Positions 63,419 through 64,000 of a DNA stretch of 64,000 nucleotides are shown in pieces. Each line of letters begins with the position of its first letter. Position 1 is the first letter of the stretch. The notes beneath the pieces are model-generated. The model made no database searches. It saw only the letters and a list, made by a program, of their open reading frames with translations, and was not told the origin of the DNA. Origin of the DNA: Babesia bovis T2Bo (lineage: Eukaryota; Apicomplexa; Aconoidasida; Piroplasmida; Babesiidae); NCBI RefSeq assembly GCF_000165395.2, contig NW_026261571.1, positions 1,698,501-1,762,500 of the forward strand, read 5' to 3'. The position numbers and the translations under genes were made by a program.

Positions 63419-63726
63419 CGATATAATACTAATCCATCACTCTATGACCACAAACGTAGTGTGTATCCAAACAACAACAGTTCAACACTCCATTGAGATT
63501 CCTATATACCACATAAGCATTTATATATACAGGAAAACAATAATCATACACGACACAAAAAGTATTAATCTATAATAAATGAAAATACAATGTACAAACC
63601 AAAATGTGCCATATAGATACCGATGTGTAACCTTCTAAAATGGCAGTATTAGAACACAGTTCAAAAAATGCGGTAGTTTGGGACGCTACAAGCATCCTGT
63701 GAGTGTCGACTACGATCTAGCAACAC
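63419..63726. other. Intergenic region upstream of the RING ligase
   Basis: About 308 bp of A-rich sequence between the RING ligase start and the stop of the last gene, both on the - strand. No supported feature. Confidence 0.5.
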
Positions 63727-64000
63727 CTAGTGGACAAACAACAAACCGGCATCAATGCTGTACACAGTACGCACCGGGTTGTCATCACTTGCAGGTTTGA
63801 AGAAGTTCAACCATCCAGTCAACATGGCGAACATAGAAAACCTGGCTGTAGGACGCTCGTACTGCTGATAAAGACAAACGCGGTAAATACCAGGCATGTA
63901 CACCTTGACGTTAGTGAAGATGAGAGCGTCCGTTGTTCGCTCAACCTTGTAGTCAGGAGATAAAGCTTGGCGAGTCATAGTAATGTTGTTGTTAACGTAC
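63727..64000 (-). CDS. C-terminal part of an unrecognised protein (5' end outside window)
   Basis: The frame stays open to the window edge, so this is the end of a gene entering from the right. About 90 residues are visible: YKVERTTDALIFTNVKVYMP, then GIYRVCLYQQYERPTARFSM, FAMLTGWLNFFKPASDDNPV and a tail GLLFVH. An internal ATG at 63978 could be a start, but the open frame upstream suggests it is not. The pattern looks beta-rich. No domain recognised. Confidence 0.55.
   Translation of the reverse strand, partial: YVNNNITMTRQALSPDYKVERTTDALIFTNVKVYMPGIYRVCLYQQYERPTARFSMFAMLTGWLNFFKPASDDNPVRTVYSIDAGLLFVH

Noticed and set aside
1..64000. tRNA genes, transposons, CRISPR arrays, telomere-like repeats
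   Set aside because: I looked for B-box-like words, terminal repeats, transposase or reverse transcriptase motifs and regular direct repeats, and found none beyond the coding 15-residue array.

Overview
The window is nuclear DNA of an apicomplexan parasite of the piroplasm group, most likely a Babesia sensu stricto close to B. bovis. That is an inference from several signs. Genes are dense, on both strands, and cut by very short introns (mostly 33-38 nt, a few of 20-22 nt). There is an ApiAP2 transcription factor with an ACDC domain. Several bacterial-type proteins carry N-terminal signal peptides, as apicoplast proteins do: GyrB, ribosomal protein uL1, a PRORP-type RNase P and a UFD1 homologue. 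Base composition is moderate, unlike Plasmodium. I see no tRNA, rRNA, transposon, CRISPR array or variant-antigen gene. This looks like a chromosome-internal housekeeping region.

Layout. 1-5 kb: end of a TPR protein, a VMA21-like gene, ubiquilin, a UAA-family nucleotide-sugar transporter (-), and a signal-peptide UFD1. 5-15 kb: a large Vps8/Vps41-like protein (-), PRORP (+), orotidine-5'-phosphate decarboxylase (+). 15-24 kb: a SWR1-type remodeller (-) one base downstream of a secreted coiled-coil protein (-), then a phosphatidylglycerophosphate synthase-like protein (-). 24-30 kb: a protein with a PP1 docking motif, a RAP-type organellar protein, mitochondrial uL23, the ApiAP2 factor and a small membrane protein. 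30-44 kb: apicoplast GyrB, a thiazole-kinase-like protein (-), FtsH/YME1 protease, VPS16 (-), WDR33/Pfs2 (-), apicoplast uL1 (-). 44-54 kb is A-rich: a protein with 15-residue repeats, an SH3 protein, a three-exon PAC3-like proteasome chaperone, an acidic protein (-), an Alba-like protein (-) and a four-exon secreted protein. 54-64 kb: RPAP2/Rtr1 (-), CCT-theta (-), a RAP-like protein, a five-exon zinc-knuckle protein (-), a beta-propeller-like protein, a myristoylated MGRN1-type RING ligase (-) and the end of another gene (-).

Themes. Apicoplast function recurs: import (UFD1), tRNA processing (PRORP), DNA topology (GyrB), translation (uL1) and possibly proteolysis (FtsH). Endosomal tethering appears twice (Vps8-like, VPS16), and protein quality control repeatedly (ubiquilin, UFD1, CCT8, PAC3, RING ligase). 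Exon structures were worked out by hand from reading frame, GT-AG sites and phase. In each multi-exon model the summed exons are divisible by three, but none has been tested against transcripts.

The strongest points for a second look are: the class of 20-22 nt introns; two tandem gene pairs separated by a single base; a VMA21 start that seems to lie inside the preceding gene; a thiazole-kinase-like protein that has lost the usual catalytic cysteine motif; a 15-residue repeat protein; and a strand-composition switch near the middle of the window.
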